A stretch of 64,000 bases of DNA from NCBI RefSeq assembly GCF_003012735.1, contig NZ_PXYI01000004.1, positions 620,001 through 684,000 on the forward strand, given 5' to 3'. This stretch comes from Allosphingosinicella deserti (GTDB lineage: Bacteria; Pseudomonadota; Alphaproteobacteria; Sphingomonadales; Sphingomonadaceae). The stretch's first letter is position 1. Every line of letters begins with the position of its first letter. The position numbers and the translations under genes are program-made. This document shows, piece by piece, positions 1 to 9,202 of the stretch. A model generated the notes under the pieces. The model had not been told where the DNA came from. It made no database searches and saw nothing but the letters and a program-made list of their open reading frames with translations.

Positions 1-366
1 CCCCGTTTCGCCCATCGCCCGCTGCCGGGATCGGAGCTGATCGAGCTTCCGGTCACCACCGTCGAAGTCGCCGGGCGGCGTCTGGCGGCGGGCGGGGGCG
101 GCTTCTTTCGCCTCCTTCCTTATGCCTTCTCCGACTGGGCGGTCGGCCGGGTGAATGTCGCAGAGCAAAGGCCGGCAGTGTTCTACTTCCATCCCTGGGA
201 GATCGATCCGGGTCAGCCGCGCGTTCCGAACGCACCGCTGAAATCGCGCATCCGGCATTACAGCAATTTATCGGTCATGCGACCCAAGCTGCTGAAGTTG
301 TTCAAAAGCCACGCTTGGGCGCGGACCGATGCGGTGGTCGCGGCCGAGCGGGCACGGTTCGCGTGA
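1..366 (+). CDS. XrtA-system polysaccharide deacetylase, C-terminal part (5' end outside window)
   Basis: Only the last 121 residues are present, read in frame 1 with no start in the window. The block around residues 57-75 (FYFHPWEIDPGQPRV) and the following Arg/His-rich tail (RIRHYSNLS) match the C-terminal DUF3473 extension of the polysaccharide deacetylases that accompany exosortase A (XrtA/PEP-CTERM) clusters. The family is thought to trim N-acetyl groups from an exopolysaccharide. The catalytic NodB domain would lie upstream and cannot be inspected. The TGA stop overlaps the GTG of the next gene (GTGA), so the two are probably translationally coupled. Assignment rests on the C-terminal block plus the gene order downstream. 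Confidence 0.85.
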   Translation, partial: PRFAHRPLPGSELIELPVTTVEVAGRRLAAGGGGFFRLLPYAFSDWAVGRVNVAEQRPAVFYFHPWEIDPGQPRVPNAPLKSRIRHYSNLSVMRPKLLKLFKSHAWARTDAVVAAERARFA

Positions 367-1388
367 ACGCGCTGACCCCGATCCGCACGGTTCGCCGCGC
401 TACGGCGAGCGACCGCGAGGCCGCGCGGGCGTTCGTGCTGGACCAAGCCGATGCGGAGCCCTTCCACCTTCCCGAATGGTCGGAGGCGGTGGAGCGCGGC
501 TGCGGCCAGAAGGCGCACCTTCTCGTCGCGGAGGACGGACGCGGCGCGATCAGCGGGCTGCTGCCGCTGACCGAAATGCGCTCGCCGCTGTTCGGATCGG
601 CGATGGTCTCGACCGGTTTCGGCGTGGGGGGCGGCATTCTCGGCGAGGGCGAGGATGGTCTTGGCGAGGCAGCCTGGGCGCTTGCCGGTGAACGCGGCTG
701 CGCGAGTGTCGAGCTGCGCGGCGGACGCCTGCCCGAGACGTGGGAACAGCGGGCAGGGACCTATGCCGGTTTCGTGCGCGACCTTCCTACCGGCGAGGAT
801 GCGATCCTCAAAGCGATCCCGCGCAAGCAGCGCGCCGAGGTGCGCCGTTCATTGACTCTCGGCCTTGATATCGCAGTCGGTCGCGACACCGACGCGCATT
901 ATCGCGTCTACAGCGAGAGCGTCCGCAATCTCGGCACGCCGGTTTTCCCGCGCCGCCTGTTCGAAGCGATGCTTGGAGCGTTCGGGGACAATGCCGACAT
1001 CCTCACGATCCGCAAGGGCGGTGTGCCCGTCGCGTCGGTGCTCAGCCTCTATTTCAAGGGCTGCGTCTTTCCCTATTGGGGTGGCGGTACCGCAGCGGCG
1101 CGGGCGCTTCGGGCCAACGACCTGCTGTACTTCGCTTTGATGCGTCATGCCGCAGAGCGCGGCTGCACGCGCTTCGACTTCGGTCGCTCGAAGCTCGGCA
1201 CCGGCGCGTTCGCATTCAAGAAGAATTGGGGCTTCGATCCTGAACCGCTTGTTTACGCGATAAAAGGCGACGCACGCGAAACCAACCCGCTAAGTCCTAA
1301 ATACCGCTTCCAGGTCGCCGCCTGGAAGAAGCTGCCATTGTGGCTGGCCAACCGGATCGGACCGCCGATCGCACGGGGGCTTGGATGA
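363..1388 (+). CDS. FemAB-family XrtA/PEP-CTERM-associated protein
   Basis: 341 aa. GNAT/FemAB-type acyl- or aminoacyltransferase fold: an N-terminal half (residues about 10-150) with ELRGG-type strands and a C-terminal half containing KGGVPVASVLSLYFKG and the FDFGRSKLGTGAFAFKKNWGF block typical of the FemAB-like proteins of exosortase A clusters. The substrate is unknown; family members probably modify an exopolysaccharide or peptidoglycan component. The GTG start at 363 is preferred over the ATG at 315 because it gives the GTGA overlap seen throughout this cluster and removes 16 residues of low-complexity sequence. Its stop overlaps the next ATG (ATGA). Confidence 0.87.
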   Translation: MNALTPIRTVRRATASDREAARAFVLDQADAEPFHLPEWSEAVERGCGQKAHLLVAEDGRGAISGLLPLTEMRSPLFGSAMVSTGFGVGGGILGEGEDGLGEAAWALAGERGCASVELRGGRLPETWEQRAGTYAGFVRDLPTGEDAILKAIPRKQRAEVRRSLTLGLDIAVGRDTDAHYRVYSESVRNLGTPVFPRRLFEAMLGAFGDNADILTIRKGGVPVASVLSLYFKGCVFPYWGGGTAAARALRANDLLYFALMRHAAERGCTRFDFGRSKLGTGAFAFKKNWGFDPEPLVYAIKGDARETNPLSPKYRFQVAAWKKLPLWLANRIGPPIARGLG

Positions 1389-2590
1389 GCGAGATCCTTT
1401 TCCTCGCTCACCGTATCCCGTTCCCGCCCGATCGAGGCGACAAGATCCGATCGTGGAACATCCTGAAGGCGCTGGCCGAGCTCGGCACGGTCCACCTGGC
1501 GAGCTTTGCCGACGATGCCGCCGACGCCGCGCATCTGCCGGCACTTCGCGCAGCGCTCGGCGGACGGTTGGGAGAGGCGCACGTCGAGACCCGGACGACA
1601 GGGAAAGCGAAGGCCGGACTGCGTGCACTGATCACCGGCAAGCCCGTGTCGCTGACCCTGTTCGACAGCGGGAGGATGCGGCGCTTCGTCGAGCATATCC
1701 TTGCCGACCGGCCGATTGGCACGGTCTTCGCCTTTTCCGGTCAGATGGCACAGTTCGTGCCCCCCGGCGCGCGGCTGGTCATGGACTTCGTCGACCTGGA
1801 TTCGGCCAAGTTCGAATCCTATGCGGAGGAGGGCGGGCCGCTGGCCTGGATCCATCGACGCGAGGCGAGAAGATTGTTCGCGTTCGAGCGGGAGACGGCG
1901 GCCCGCGCGGCAATCAGCCTGTTCGTGAGCGATGCGGAGGCGGCGCTGTTCGAGGGCCGCGCCGAATTGCCTGATGCCGACGTGCGTTCGCTCCACAACG
2001 GCGTCGACCTCGATTTCTACGATCCGCAAGCCGTCTTCCCACGCATGCGGCGCGGAGAGGGCCCCTTGCTCGTCTTCACCGGACAGATGGACTACGCGCC
2101 TAACGTGGATGCCGTCCGCTGGTTCGCCGAGACGGTGCTGCCGGCGGTGCCGAAGGCGCGTTTCGCCATCGTTGGCCGAAATCCAATCGAGGCGGTGAAT
2201 CGGCTTGGCACCGACGATCGCGTTCTGGTCACCGGTGCGGTGCCCGATACTCGGACGTGGATCGACGCTGCCGACCTCGTTGTGGCGCCGCTGCGGATCG
2301 CCAGGGGCGTCCAGAACAAGGTGCTGGAAGCGATGGCGATGGCCCGTCCCGTGATTGCCTCTCCGGCCGCCTTCGAGGGTATCGAGGCGATGCCCGGCCG
2401 CGACCTGCTGGTGGCCGACGGCGCGGAGGCGCAGGCGAAGGCAATCCGCCAGTTGCTGTCGGATTCCGTTCGTGCGGCGACGATCGGCGCCGCAGCGCGG
2501 CGCCGCATGCAGGAGGCCTATCACTGGGACCTCCGGCTGGCACCGCTTGCCGTCATCGTCGGAACCTCGATGCGAGCGGAGGCGGCATGA
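1385..2590 (+). CDS. TIGR03087-type PEP-CTERM/XrtA glycosyltransferase (GT4 fold)
   Basis: 401 aa. The N-terminus MSEILFLAHRIPFPPDRGDK and the internal LHNGVDLDFYDP and VFTGQMDYAPNVDAVRWF blocks are characteristic of the glycosyltransferases found next to exosortase A. The C-terminal Rossmann half carries the donor-binding region (about residues 300-350: VVAPLRIARGVQNKVLEAMAMARPVIAS). It probably adds a sugar during assembly of the cluster's exopolysaccharide at the cytoplasmic face of the inner membrane. Both ends overlap neighbours by four bases (ATGA), placing it inside one operon. Confidence 0.9.
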   Translation: MSEILFLAHRIPFPPDRGDKIRSWNILKALAELGTVHLASFADDAADAAHLPALRAALGGRLGEAHVETRTTGKAKAGLRALITGKPVSLTLFDSGRMRRFVEHILADRPIGTVFAFSGQMAQFVPPGARLVMDFVDLDSAKFESYAEEGGPLAWIHRREARRLFAFERETAARAAISLFVSDAEAALFEGRAELPDADVRSLHNGVDLDFYDPQAVFPRMRRGEGPLLVFTGQMDYAPNVDAVRWFAETVLPAVPKARFAIVGRNPIEAVNRLGTDDRVLVTGAVPDTRTWIDAADLVVAPLRIARGVQNKVLEAMAMARPVIASPAAFEGIEAMPGRDLLVADGAEAQAKAIRQLLSDSVRAATIGAAARRRMQEAYHWDLRLAPLAVIVGTSMRAEAA

Positions 2591-4140
2591 CGGCGGTCCT
2601 GCCGATCGCCGCGGCACCGCCGGCCGACACTGGGGCCGTTCGCGCGTGGCGCCGTCACCTGGTAGCGTTGGCATCGGTCTCTGCAGCGATGCTGCTGCTG
2701 TTCCACCGCGATCTGATCGACATGGCCGGTATCTGGTGGCGCAGCCCCACCTTCAATCATTGCTTCCTGGTGCTGCCGATTGCCGTGTGGCTGGTGTGGC
2801 AGCGACTGCCGGAGCTTGTGCGTCTCACGCCCGCGGCGTGGATGCCAGGCCTGCTCCTCCTCGCCGCCGGTGCGATGCTCTGGCTGCTGGGAGAGGCTGG
2901 CAGCGTCGCCCTCGCACGCCACCTCTCGCTCGTGCTGATCTTCCAGGGCGCCGTGATCGCGACGCTCGGAAAATCGGTCGCACGCGGCATCGCCTTCCCG
3001 CTCTTCTACCTGCTGTTCGCAGTCCCGGTCGGCGAGGAACTGGTGCCGCCGATGCAGACGGTGACGGCCGAGATCACGATGGCGCTGCTGCATCTCGGCG
3101 ATATCCCGGCCCATATCGAAGGCATCTTCATCACCACGCCGATCGGGCTGTTCGAGGTGGCGGAGGCGTGTTCCGGCGTGCGGTTCCTGATCGCCATGGC
3201 CGCCTATGGCGCCCTCGTCGCCAATGTCTGCTTCCGCAGCTGGCCGCGGCGTCTGGTCTTTCTCGCCGCCGCGATCCTGATCCCCGTGCTTGCTAACGGT
3301 CTCCGCGCCTGGGGCACGATCTACGCCGCGGAGCGCACCGGAAGCCTCGAATATGCAGTCGGCTTCGATCACATTCTCTATGGCTGGGTCTTCTTCGCAG
3401 TGGTCATGGTGCTGATCATGGCGGCAGGCTGGCGCTTCTTCGACCGCAAGATCGGCGATCCGTGGTTCGATCCGACTCGCTTCCCGATCATCGTCGCGCC
3501 GCCACGGCGGCTGACCGAGGCCGCGGCCGCCGCGATCGCCATCGCCGCGGCACCGCCGCTCTGGTCGGCGATGCTCGCGTCGGTCGGCAGCGCCCAGGTG
3601 CCGGCGGAGATCGCAATGCCGGAGGTCGAAGGCTGGGCCAAGATCCCGGCAGACCGGGGCCGCCCCTGGCGCCCGCACTTCGGCGGTGCGGATCGGTTCC
3701 GGATCCAGCGCTACCGAGGCGCGGCGGGGCAGGAGGTCGATCTCGCCATCGCCATCTTCGCGCGGCAGACGGAAGGGCGCGAACTCGTCGGCTATGGCCA
3801 GGGCGCTGTCGGCCCCGAAGATGCCTGGGCGTGGACCGCCGACGCATCGCCGCCGGTGAATGGCAAGGCAGAGCGCATCGCCTCCCATGGCGAGAGCCGC
3901 GAGGTCCTCTCCTTCTACCGCGTCGGCACGATTGTTACCGGCAGCGCGGGAGCGGTGAAGCTGGAGACGATGAAGGTGCGCCTGCTCGGCGGACCGCGGC
4001 GCGCGGTCGCCATTCTCGTATCGGCACCGGAGCCGGCCAAGAGCATCAGCCCCCGTCCGGCGTTGGACGCATTCCTTTCATCGCTCGGGCCGATCGCACC
4101 GCTTGCGGACGCCGCCTCCATTGCGCCAGAGCCACGCTGA
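2587..4140 (+). CDS. xrtA: Exosortase A fused to an EpsI-type domain
   Basis: 517 aa integral membrane protein. Residues about 25-300 form the multi-helix EpsH/exosortase core with the expected transpeptidase residues: Cys195 in EACSGVRF, Arg240 in ANGLRAWGT and His262 in GFDHILYGWVFF. Residues about 320-517 are a periplasmic EpsI/DUF3485 domain, so EpsH and EpsI, separate genes in some bacteria, are one polypeptide here. Exosortases cleave PEP-CTERM tails and pass the protein on for surface attachment. No PEP-CTERM substrate is encoded in this window. The ATG overlaps the upstream TGA, and the stop overlaps the next ATG by one base. Confidence 0.93.
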   Translation: MTAVLPIAAAPPADTGAVRAWRRHLVALASVSAAMLLLFHRDLIDMAGIWWRSPTFNHCFLVLPIAVWLVWQRLPELVRLTPAAWMPGLLLLAAGAMLWLLGEAGSVALARHLSLVLIFQGAVIATLGKSVARGIAFPLFYLLFAVPVGEELVPPMQTVTAEITMALLHLGDIPAHIEGIFITTPIGLFEVAEACSGVRFLIAMAAYGALVANVCFRSWPRRLVFLAAAILIPVLANGLRAWGTIYAAERTGSLEYAVGFDHILYGWVFFAVVMVLIMAAGWRFFDRKIGDPWFDPTRFPIIVAPPRRLTEAAAAAIAIAAAPPLWSAMLASVGSAQVPAEIAMPEVEGWAKIPADRGRPWRPHFGGADRFRIQRYRGAAGQEVDLAIAIFARQTEGRELVGYGQGAVGPEDAWAWTADASPPVNGKAERIASHGESREVLSFYRVGTIVTGSAGAVKLETMKVRLLGGPRRAVAILVSAPEPAKSISPRPALDAFLSSLGPIAPLADAASIAPEPR

Positions 4141-6068
4141 TGTGTGGCATAGCCGGTCTCTTCCATCCGCTTGTCCCCAAGCCCGTCGATCCCGCGCGGA
4201 TCCGGGCGATGGCGGACACGCTCGCCCACCGCGGGCCCGACGGCAGCGGGGTCTGGACCGGGCCTGGCGTCGGCTTCGGCCACCGCCGCCTGTCGATCAT
4301 CGATCTGGAAGGCGGCGTGCAGCCGATGGTCTCGGCCGATGCGCGCCTCGCCGTCACCTACAATGGCGAGATCTACAATTTCCGCGAGGTCCGTGCCGAG
4401 CTCGAAGCCAAGGGTCACGTCTTCCGCACCGACAGCGACACCGAGGTGATCCTCGCCGCCTGGCTGCAATGGGGCGAGGAATGCCTGTCGCGTTTCAACG
4501 GCATGTTCGCGTTCGCGCTCTACGACGCTGACCGCGACTGTCTGTTTCTTGCCCGCGACCGGCTAGGTGTGAAGCCGCTCTTCTACGCGACCATTGCCGA
4601 TGGCGGATTGATATTCGCTTCCGAGCTCAAGGGCTTGCTCGCTCATCCTCTGCTCAGGCGTGAAGTTTCTCCGCAAGCGGTAGAGGATTATCTGACCCTC
4701 GGCTACGTGCCTGATGATGCATGCCTCGTCGAAGGTGTTCGCAAGCTGCCGGCCGGCCACTTTCTGATGATCCGCCGCGGCCGCAAGGTGCCGGAGCCGT
4801 CGCGTTGGTGGGACATCGATTTCTCGAGCCCGTCGCGCAGCTCGGCCGCGTCGCTCGAGGAGGAGATGGTGGAGCGTCTGCGCGAGGCGGTGCGTTCGCG
4901 CATGGTGGCCGACGTTCCGCTCGGCGCCTTCCTCTCTGGCGGCGTCGATTCCTCCGCTGTCGTCGCGTTCATGGCCGAGGCGAGCCGTGCCGCGGTGGAG
5001 ACCTGCTCTATCGGCTTTTCCGAGGCGGATCATGATGAAACCGCGTTCGCCAAGATCGTCTCCGACCGCTTCGCCACCAGCCACCGCACCCGCCGCGTTG
5101 CGGCCGACGATTTCGCGCTGATCGACACGCTCGCCGATGCGTTCGACGAGCCTTTCGCCGATGCCTCGGCGCTCGCCACCTACCGCGTCTCGGAGCTTGC
5201 CCGCGAACGGGTGAAGGTCGCCTTGTCCGGCGATGGCGCCGACGAGGCCTTTGCCGGCTACCGCCGCTATAAATTGTTCTCGGCCGAAGAGAGAATGCGC
5301 GGGCTGCTGCCGCAAGGCGCGCGCGCATTTGTCGGGCGGCTCGGCGATGCCTATCCCAAGCTCGACTGGGCTCCGCAGATGTTCCGCGCCAAGACCACGC
5401 TGCAAGCCTTGGGACAGTCGACCGAGGAGGCCTACGCCTTGGCGGTAAGTGTGACACGACCTCTCGCCAGATCAAGGCTTTACTCGTCCAACCTCAGACA
5501 TGCTCTGCAGGGCCATCGCGGCGAACAGCGCTATATCGAGGCCATGCGGACGGCCCCCGCGCGTGATGCGCTCGGCCGGGCGCAATATGCCGATCTGAAG
5601 ATTTGGCTGCCCGGGGACATCCTTACCAAGGTCGATCGCACCTCGATGGCAGTCAGCCTGGAGGCACGCGAGCCGTTGCTCGATCACCGCTTGGTCGAAT
5701 TCGCCGCGCGGCTGCCGACCCGCATGCGTCTTCGCGGCGGCACGGGGAAATATCTGATGAAGCGAGCGCTCGGACGCTATCTCCCCGACGACATTCTTTA
5801 CCGGAAGAAGATGGGCTTCGTGACCCCGATCAGCGCGTGGTTCCGCGGTCCTCTGGCTGGTGCCGCCGAAGCGATCGCCCGAAGCCCGGCCTTGTCCGAG
5901 CTCGGCTGGTTCGACGAGGCCGCGATCGCCAGGGCTGCCGCCGATCACCGTGCCGCACGCGCCGATCACGGGCGCCTGCTCTGGCAATTGCTGATGCTGG
6001 ACAAATCGCTCGGCCGGATCTTCGGCCTCGGCGAAGCCGTGCCTCAGTACAGGGCCTCGACGAAGTAG
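4140..6068 (+). CDS. XrtA/PEP-CTERM-system amidotransferase, asparagine-synthase-like
   Basis: 642 aa. The N-terminal class II glutamine amidotransferase domain (residues 1-200) begins MCGIAGLF with Cys2 as nucleophile, followed by [10 protein letters not shown] and [12 protein letters not shown]. The synthetase domain carries the PPi-loop [14 protein letters not shown] near residue 265 and later [13 protein letters not shown]. This architecture matches asparagine synthase B and its paralogue in exosortase clusters; context favours the latter, where it likely amidates a sugar acid of the polysaccharide, but plain asparagine synthesis cannot be excluded. The ATG shares one base with the previous TGA. 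Its 3' end overlaps the convergent truA by 25 bp. Confidence 0.88.
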   Translation: MCGIAGLFHPLVPKPVDPARIRAMADTLAHRGPDGSGVWTGPGVGFGHRRLSIIDLEGGVQPMVSADARLAVTYNGEIYNFREVRAELEAKGHVFRTDSDTEVILAAWLQWGEECLSRFNGMFAFALYDADRDCLFLARDRLGVKPLFYATIADGGLIFASELKGLLAHPLLRREVSPQAVEDYLTLGYVPDDACLVEGVRKLPAGHFLMIRRGRKVPEPSRWWDIDFSSPSRSSAASLEEEMVERLREAVRSRMVADVPLGAFLSGGVDSSAVVAFMAEASRAAVETCSIGFSEADHDETAFAKIVSDRFATSHRTRRVAADDFALIDTLADAFDEPFADASALATYRVSELARERVKVALSGDGADEAFAGYRRYKLFSAEERMRGLLPQGARAFVGRLGDAYPKLDWAPQMFRAKTTLQALGQSTEEAYALAVSVTRPLARSRLYSSNLRHALQGHRGEQRYIEAMRTAPARDALGRAQYADLKIWLPGDILTKVDRTSMAVSLEAREPLLDHRLVEFAARLPTRMRLRGGTGKYLMKRALGRYLPDDILYRKKMGFVTPISAWFRGPLAGAAEAIARSPALSELGWFDEAAIARAAADHRAARADHGRLLWQLLMLDKSLGRIFGLGEAVPQYRASTK

Positions 6069-6781
6069 AGACCGTCAGGCGGCGCGTTGAAGCCGAGCGA
6101 AGCCCGATCCCGGGCCTCGAGCGCATCCTGGAGATCGTCCGGCGTCCACTTGCCCCGACCCACCAATTGCAGGCAGCCGACCATCGACCGCACCTGGTGG
6201 TGGAGAAAGGAGCGCGCCGCCGCGTGGATCTCGATAATCTCGCCGCGGCGGACCACGTCCAGCCGGTCGAGCGTCTTCACCGGGCTCTCAGCCTGGCATT
6301 GGACCGAGCGAAACGTGGTGAAATCGTGAAGGCCGACCAGGCGCTGGGCCGCGTCGTCCATCGCCTCTGCGTCGAGCGGCACCGCCACCTGCCACGCCCG
6401 CCCGGTGTCCAGCGTCAGCGGCGCTCGTCGGTTGACGATCCGGTACACGTAGCGCCGGCCGATGCAGCTGAAGCGCGCATGCCAGTCGTCCGGAACGATC
6501 TCGGCCGACAGGATCGCGACGGGCAGCCGCCGAAGCTTGGCGTTCAACCCCTCGGCCAAGCGAAAGGGCGCAATCGGCTTGGCGATCTCCACATGCGCGG
6601 ACATCGCAAGCGCATGGACTCCGGCATCGGTGCGCCCGGCGGCGTGGAGGACGGCGGCTTCGCCCGTGATCGCCTCAACAGCGTCCTCGATCGCCTGTTG
6701 GACCGAGGGGCCGTGCTTCTGCCGCTGCCAGCCCATGAACGGGCCGCCATCGAACTCAACGGTCAGGCGGAAACGGGTCAT
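6044..6781 (-). CDS. truA: tRNA pseudouridine(38-40) synthase TruA
   Basis: 245 aa, normal length. The catalytic aspartate lies in [12 protein letters not shown], preceded by the family N-terminus [38 protein letters not shown] near the C-terminus is the second family block. It isomerises uridines 38-40 in the anticodon arm of many tRNAs. Its ATG overlaps the stop of fmt (ATGA), so both are probably on one mRNA. The 3' end runs 25 bp into the convergent amidotransferase gene. Confidence 0.96.
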   Translation of the reverse strand: MTRFRLTVEFDGGPFMGWQRQKHGPSVQQAIEDAVEAITGEAAVLHAAGRTDAGVHALAMSAHVEIAKPIAPFRLAEGLNAKLRRLPVAILSAEIVPDDWHARFSCIGRRYVYRIVNRRAPLTLDTGRAWQVAVPLDAEAMDDAAQRLVGLHDFTTFRSVQCQAESPVKTLDRLDVVRRGEIIEIHAAARSFLHHQVRSMVGCLQLVGRGKWTPDDLQDALEARDRASLGFNAPPDGLYFVEALY

Positions 6782-7683
6782 CCAAGCTGCGTGCCGGTCG
6801 GGATGGTGAAGCCACGGAGCAGTTCGGCGGTGGTCATCGGACCGCGGCCTGCGCGCTGCACTACGGATGGCACGATCGACCCTTCCGCGCAGGCGATCGC
6901 CAGGCCGTGGTCGAGGATCGTCCCGGGCGCCCCGCTCAGCGGGCTGACCTCGGCCGCATGCACCTTGATCCGCTCGCCCTCGACTTCGAAGAATGCGCCC
7001 GGCACCGGCGTGAACGCACGGATCTGCCGCTCCACATCGACTGCGGCGCGGCTGAAATCGAGCTTTGCCTCGTGCTTCTCGATCTTGGACGCGTAGGTGA
7101 CGCCGTCATCCGGCTGGGTGACCGGAGAAATCTCATCCAGCCGTCCGAGGACGTCGACCATCGCGTCGGCACCCATCCTGGCGAGCTCCTCGGTGAGCTC
7201 GCCCGCCGTCTTGCGGCCGATCGGCGTCTTGCGGATGTCGAGCATCGGCCCGGTGTCGAGCCCGCGCTCCATTTGCATGATCGTCACGCCGGTCGTCTCA
7301 TCGCCGGCGAGAATCGCGCGCTGGACCGGGGCGGCGCCGCGCCAACGCGGCAACAGCGAGCCGTGAACGTTGAGGCAGCCGTACCGCGGCGCCTCGAGGA
7401 TCGGCAACGGCAGGAGCAGGCCGTAGGCCGCGACCACCGCGACATCGAGATCGAGGGTCGCGAACGCGGCCTGCGCGTCGGCATCGCGCAGGGTCAGCGG
7501 GGTTCGTACCGGTATCGCGGCCGCGTCGGCACGCTGCTGGACCGGGGAGGGGCGCAGCGCCTTGCCCCGTCCGGCGGGACGCGGCGGCTGCGAATAAACG
7601 GCGACGACGTCGTGCCCGGCCGCAAGCAGGGCGTCGAGCGTCGGCACGGCGAAATCCGGAGTTCCCATGAAGGCTATGCGCAT
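6778..7683 (-). CDS. fmt: Methionyl-tRNA formyltransferase
   Basis: 301 aa. N-terminal formyltransferase domain ([20 protein letters not shown]) with the folate-site block [22 protein letters not shown] and the [15 protein letters not shown] strand; the C-terminal OB-like domain starts near residue 205. It formylates Met-tRNA(fMet) for translation initiation. In many bacteria it neighbours def, which lies 730 bp away on the other strand. A promoter-like ATGACG-17-TAAGGC ends six bases before the ATG, which would give an essentially leaderless mRNA. No Shine-Dalgarno is visible. Confidence 0.97.
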   Translation of the reverse strand: MRIAFMGTPDFAVPTLDALLAAGHDVVAVYSQPPRPAGRGKALRPSPVQQRADAAAIPVRTPLTLRDADAQAAFATLDLDVAVVAAYGLLLPLPILEAPRYGCLNVHGSLLPRWRGAAPVQRAILAGDETTGVTIMQMERGLDTGPMLDIRKTPIGRKTAGELTEELARMGADAMVDVLGRLDEISPVTQPDDGVTYASKIEKHEAKLDFSRAAVDVERQIRAFTPVPGAFFEVEGERIKVHAAEVSPLSGAPGTILDHGLAIACAEGSIVPSVVQRAGRGPMTTAELLRGFTIPTGTQLG

Positions 7684-7689
7684 GGCGGC

Positions 7690-7718
7690 GCCTTAACCGG
7701 GTGCGGGGCGCACGTCAT
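7690..7718 (-). promoter_or_regulatory. Putative fmt-truA promoter (leaderless geometry)
   Basis: On the minus strand, ATGACG (7718-7713), a 17-bp spacer and TAAGGC (7695-7690) are followed by six bases and then the fmt ATG at 7683. Transcription would begin at or within a base or two of the start codon. The -35 has one mismatch to TTGACG. It faces the recR promoter. Confidence 0.35.
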
Positions 7719-7731
7719 CCTTCGCGGCGAT

Positions 7732-7760
7732 TTGAAACCACGCACCCACGCCGCTACCTA
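7732..7760 (+). promoter_or_regulatory. Putative recR promoter (leaderless geometry)
   Basis: TTGAAA (7732-7737), 17 bp, TACCTA (7755-7760), then six bases to the ATG at 7767. There is no Shine-Dalgarno upstream of the ATG, consistent with a leaderless transcript. Confidence 0.45.
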
Positions 7761-7766
7761 GACGTC

Positions 7767-8363
7767 ATGGCCTCTCCTGAAATCGACGCGCTGACCCAGG
7801 CGCTTGCGCGCCTCCCCGGGCTCGGGCCGCGCTCGGCGCGTCGCGCCGTCCTCCATCTGCTCAAGAAGCGCGAAGTCGCGCTCGCGCCCCTGCTGCGTGC
7901 CCTTGAGCAGGTCAATGAGCGCCTGTCGATCTGCTCCAATTGCGGCAATGTCGATACGGTCGATCCCTGTTCCGTCTGCTCCGATCTGCGGCGGGACGAT
8001 CGTCTGCTCTGCGTCGTCGAGGAGGTTTCGGATCTCTGGGCCCTCGATCGTGCCCGCCTGTTCCCCGGCCGCTTCCATGTGCTCGGCGGGCGGCTGTCGG
8101 CGCTGGAAGGCGTCCGGCCGGAGGATCTCAGCATCGACCGACTGGTCGCACGCATCGCCGCGGGCGGGATCGACGAGGTCGTGCTGGCGATGAACGCCAC
8201 TTTGGAAGGGCAGACGACCGCCCATTACCTGGCCGAGCGGCTGGAGACCTATCCGATCCGGATCACCCAGCTCGCCCATGGGCTGCCGGTCGGCGGGGAG
8301 CTCGACTATCTCGATGAAGGCACGCTCGCGCAGGCGCTGAGGGCTCGACGTCCGGTCGCATAA
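7767..8363 (+). CDS. recR: Recombination mediator RecR
   Basis: 198 aa, the usual length. Order of elements: helix-hairpin-helix ([21 protein letters not shown], residues about 13-33), a four-Cys zinc finger ([16 protein letters not shown], near residues 58-73), and a Toprim domain ending in [18 protein letters not shown]. RecR works with RecF/RecO to load RecA onto SSB-coated gapped DNA. The ATG at 7767 is chosen over the upstream one at 7701 because the homologous sequence begins here. The dnaX and YbaB genes that often sit beside recR are absent. Confidence 0.97.
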   Translation: MASPEIDALTQALARLPGLGPRSARRAVLHLLKKREVALAPLLRALEQVNERLSICSNCGNVDTVDPCSVCSDLRRDDRLLCVVEEVSDLWALDRARLFPGRFHVLGGRLSALEGVRPEDLSIDRLVARIAAGGIDEVVLAMNATLEGQTTAHYLAERLETYPIRITQLAHGLPVGGELDYLDEGTLAQALRARRPVA

Positions 8364-8377
8364 GGTCCCGCCGCAAC

Positions 8378-8406
8378 TTGATTTTCTCCGTCTTCCGCCC
8401 TATTTT
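8378..8406 (+). promoter_or_regulatory. Putative def promoter (leaderless geometry)
   Basis: TTGATT (8378-8383), 17 bp, TATTTT (8401-8406), then six bases to the def ATG at 8413. The spacing is identical to that before recR. No Shine-Dalgarno is present between the -10 and the ATG. Confidence 0.42.
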
Positions 8407-8412
8407 CTTGCC

Positions 8413-8952
8413 ATGGCCATCCTCCCGATCATCGAGACACCGGACCCGCTTCTCCGGCAGAAATCCACGCCCGTCGAACAGGTTACGGAGGAGATCCGTA
8501 CATTGATCGACGATATGTTCGAGACGATGTACGCGGCGCCCGGCATCGGGCTCGCAGCGATTCAGGTCGGCGTGCCGAAGCGCCTGCTGGTCATCGACCT
8601 GCAGGAAGAGGAAGACGCCGACGGTAAGCCGATCCGCAAGCCCCGGGTCTTCATCAACCCAGAGATCGTCGAGGAATCGGACCAATTCGTTCCCTATAAC
8701 GAGGGCTGCCTCTCCGTTCCGGAAATGTATGCCGAAGTCGATCGTCCCGACCGCATCCGCGCGCGCTGGCTCGACCGCGATGGCGTCGCCCATGAGGAAG
8801 AGCTGACCGGCCTTATTGCTGTCTGCCTCCAGCACGAGATGGACCATCTCGAAGGCGTGTTGTTCATCGATCACTTGTCCCGCCTGAAGCGCGAGATGAT
8901 CCTCAAGAAGCTGGCAAAGTACCGGAAAGAGCGCGCGAAGCTCGCGGCGTAA
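8413..8952 (+). CDS. def: Peptide deformylase
   Basis: 179 aa, full length. All three deformylase motifs are visible: [11 protein letters not shown] (motif 1), [10 protein letters not shown] (motif 2, metal-binding Cys) and [14 protein letters not shown] (motif 3, HExxH with two His ligands and the catalytic Glu). It removes the formyl group from nascent proteins, the reverse of the modification supplied by fmt nearby. An acidic insertion ([13 protein letters not shown]) follows residue 70. A convincing promoter lies directly upstream. Confidence 0.97.
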   Translation: MAILPIIETPDPLLRQKSTPVEQVTEEIRTLIDDMFETMYAAPGIGLAAIQVGVPKRLLVIDLQEEEDADGKPIRKPRVFINPEIVEESDQFVPYNEGCLSVPEMYAEVDRPDRIRARWLDRDGVAHEEELTGLIAVCLQHEMDHLEGVLFIDHLSRLKREMILKKLAKYRKERAKLAA

Positions 8953-9145
8953 GCTCGCGGCGACGTTTCGCTTCAGCGCGTCACCCCTGCCGAAAGCCGG
9001 GATTTCCTCGAGGATGTGGTCAGACGCGTACAAAGGGCAGTGTCCTTCCGACCTGAGATCCCAGTTTCACTGAGCTGACGGGTAGGAGCTGATGGTGCGC
9101 CTCCCTTTTCTCCACAGCTAAATCAATCACTTCGCCGCGTGCCGC

Positions 9146-9174
9146 TTGAGCGTCGCGCTGGGGTCGCGTAAGTT
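9146..9174 (+). promoter_or_regulatory. Putative rmuC promoter
   Basis: TTGAGC (9146-9151), 17-bp spacer, TAAGTT (9169-9174). Predicted transcription start about 9181, giving a leader of about 20 nt. The rest of 8953-9145 shows no gene or clear signal. Confidence 0.42.
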
Positions 9175-9202
9175 CGCCCTTCGTTCCACCGGGGATCAGG
9201 GC

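Noticed and set aside
1253-2674. 473-codon open frame opposite the TIGR03087 glycosyltransferase
   Set aside because: No domain, no ribosome binding site, and codon pattern of an antisense shadow.
4140-6068. Calling the amidotransferase simply asnB
   Set aside because: Domains fit, but overlap with the exosortase gene and the cluster context favour the specialised XrtA-associated paralogue.
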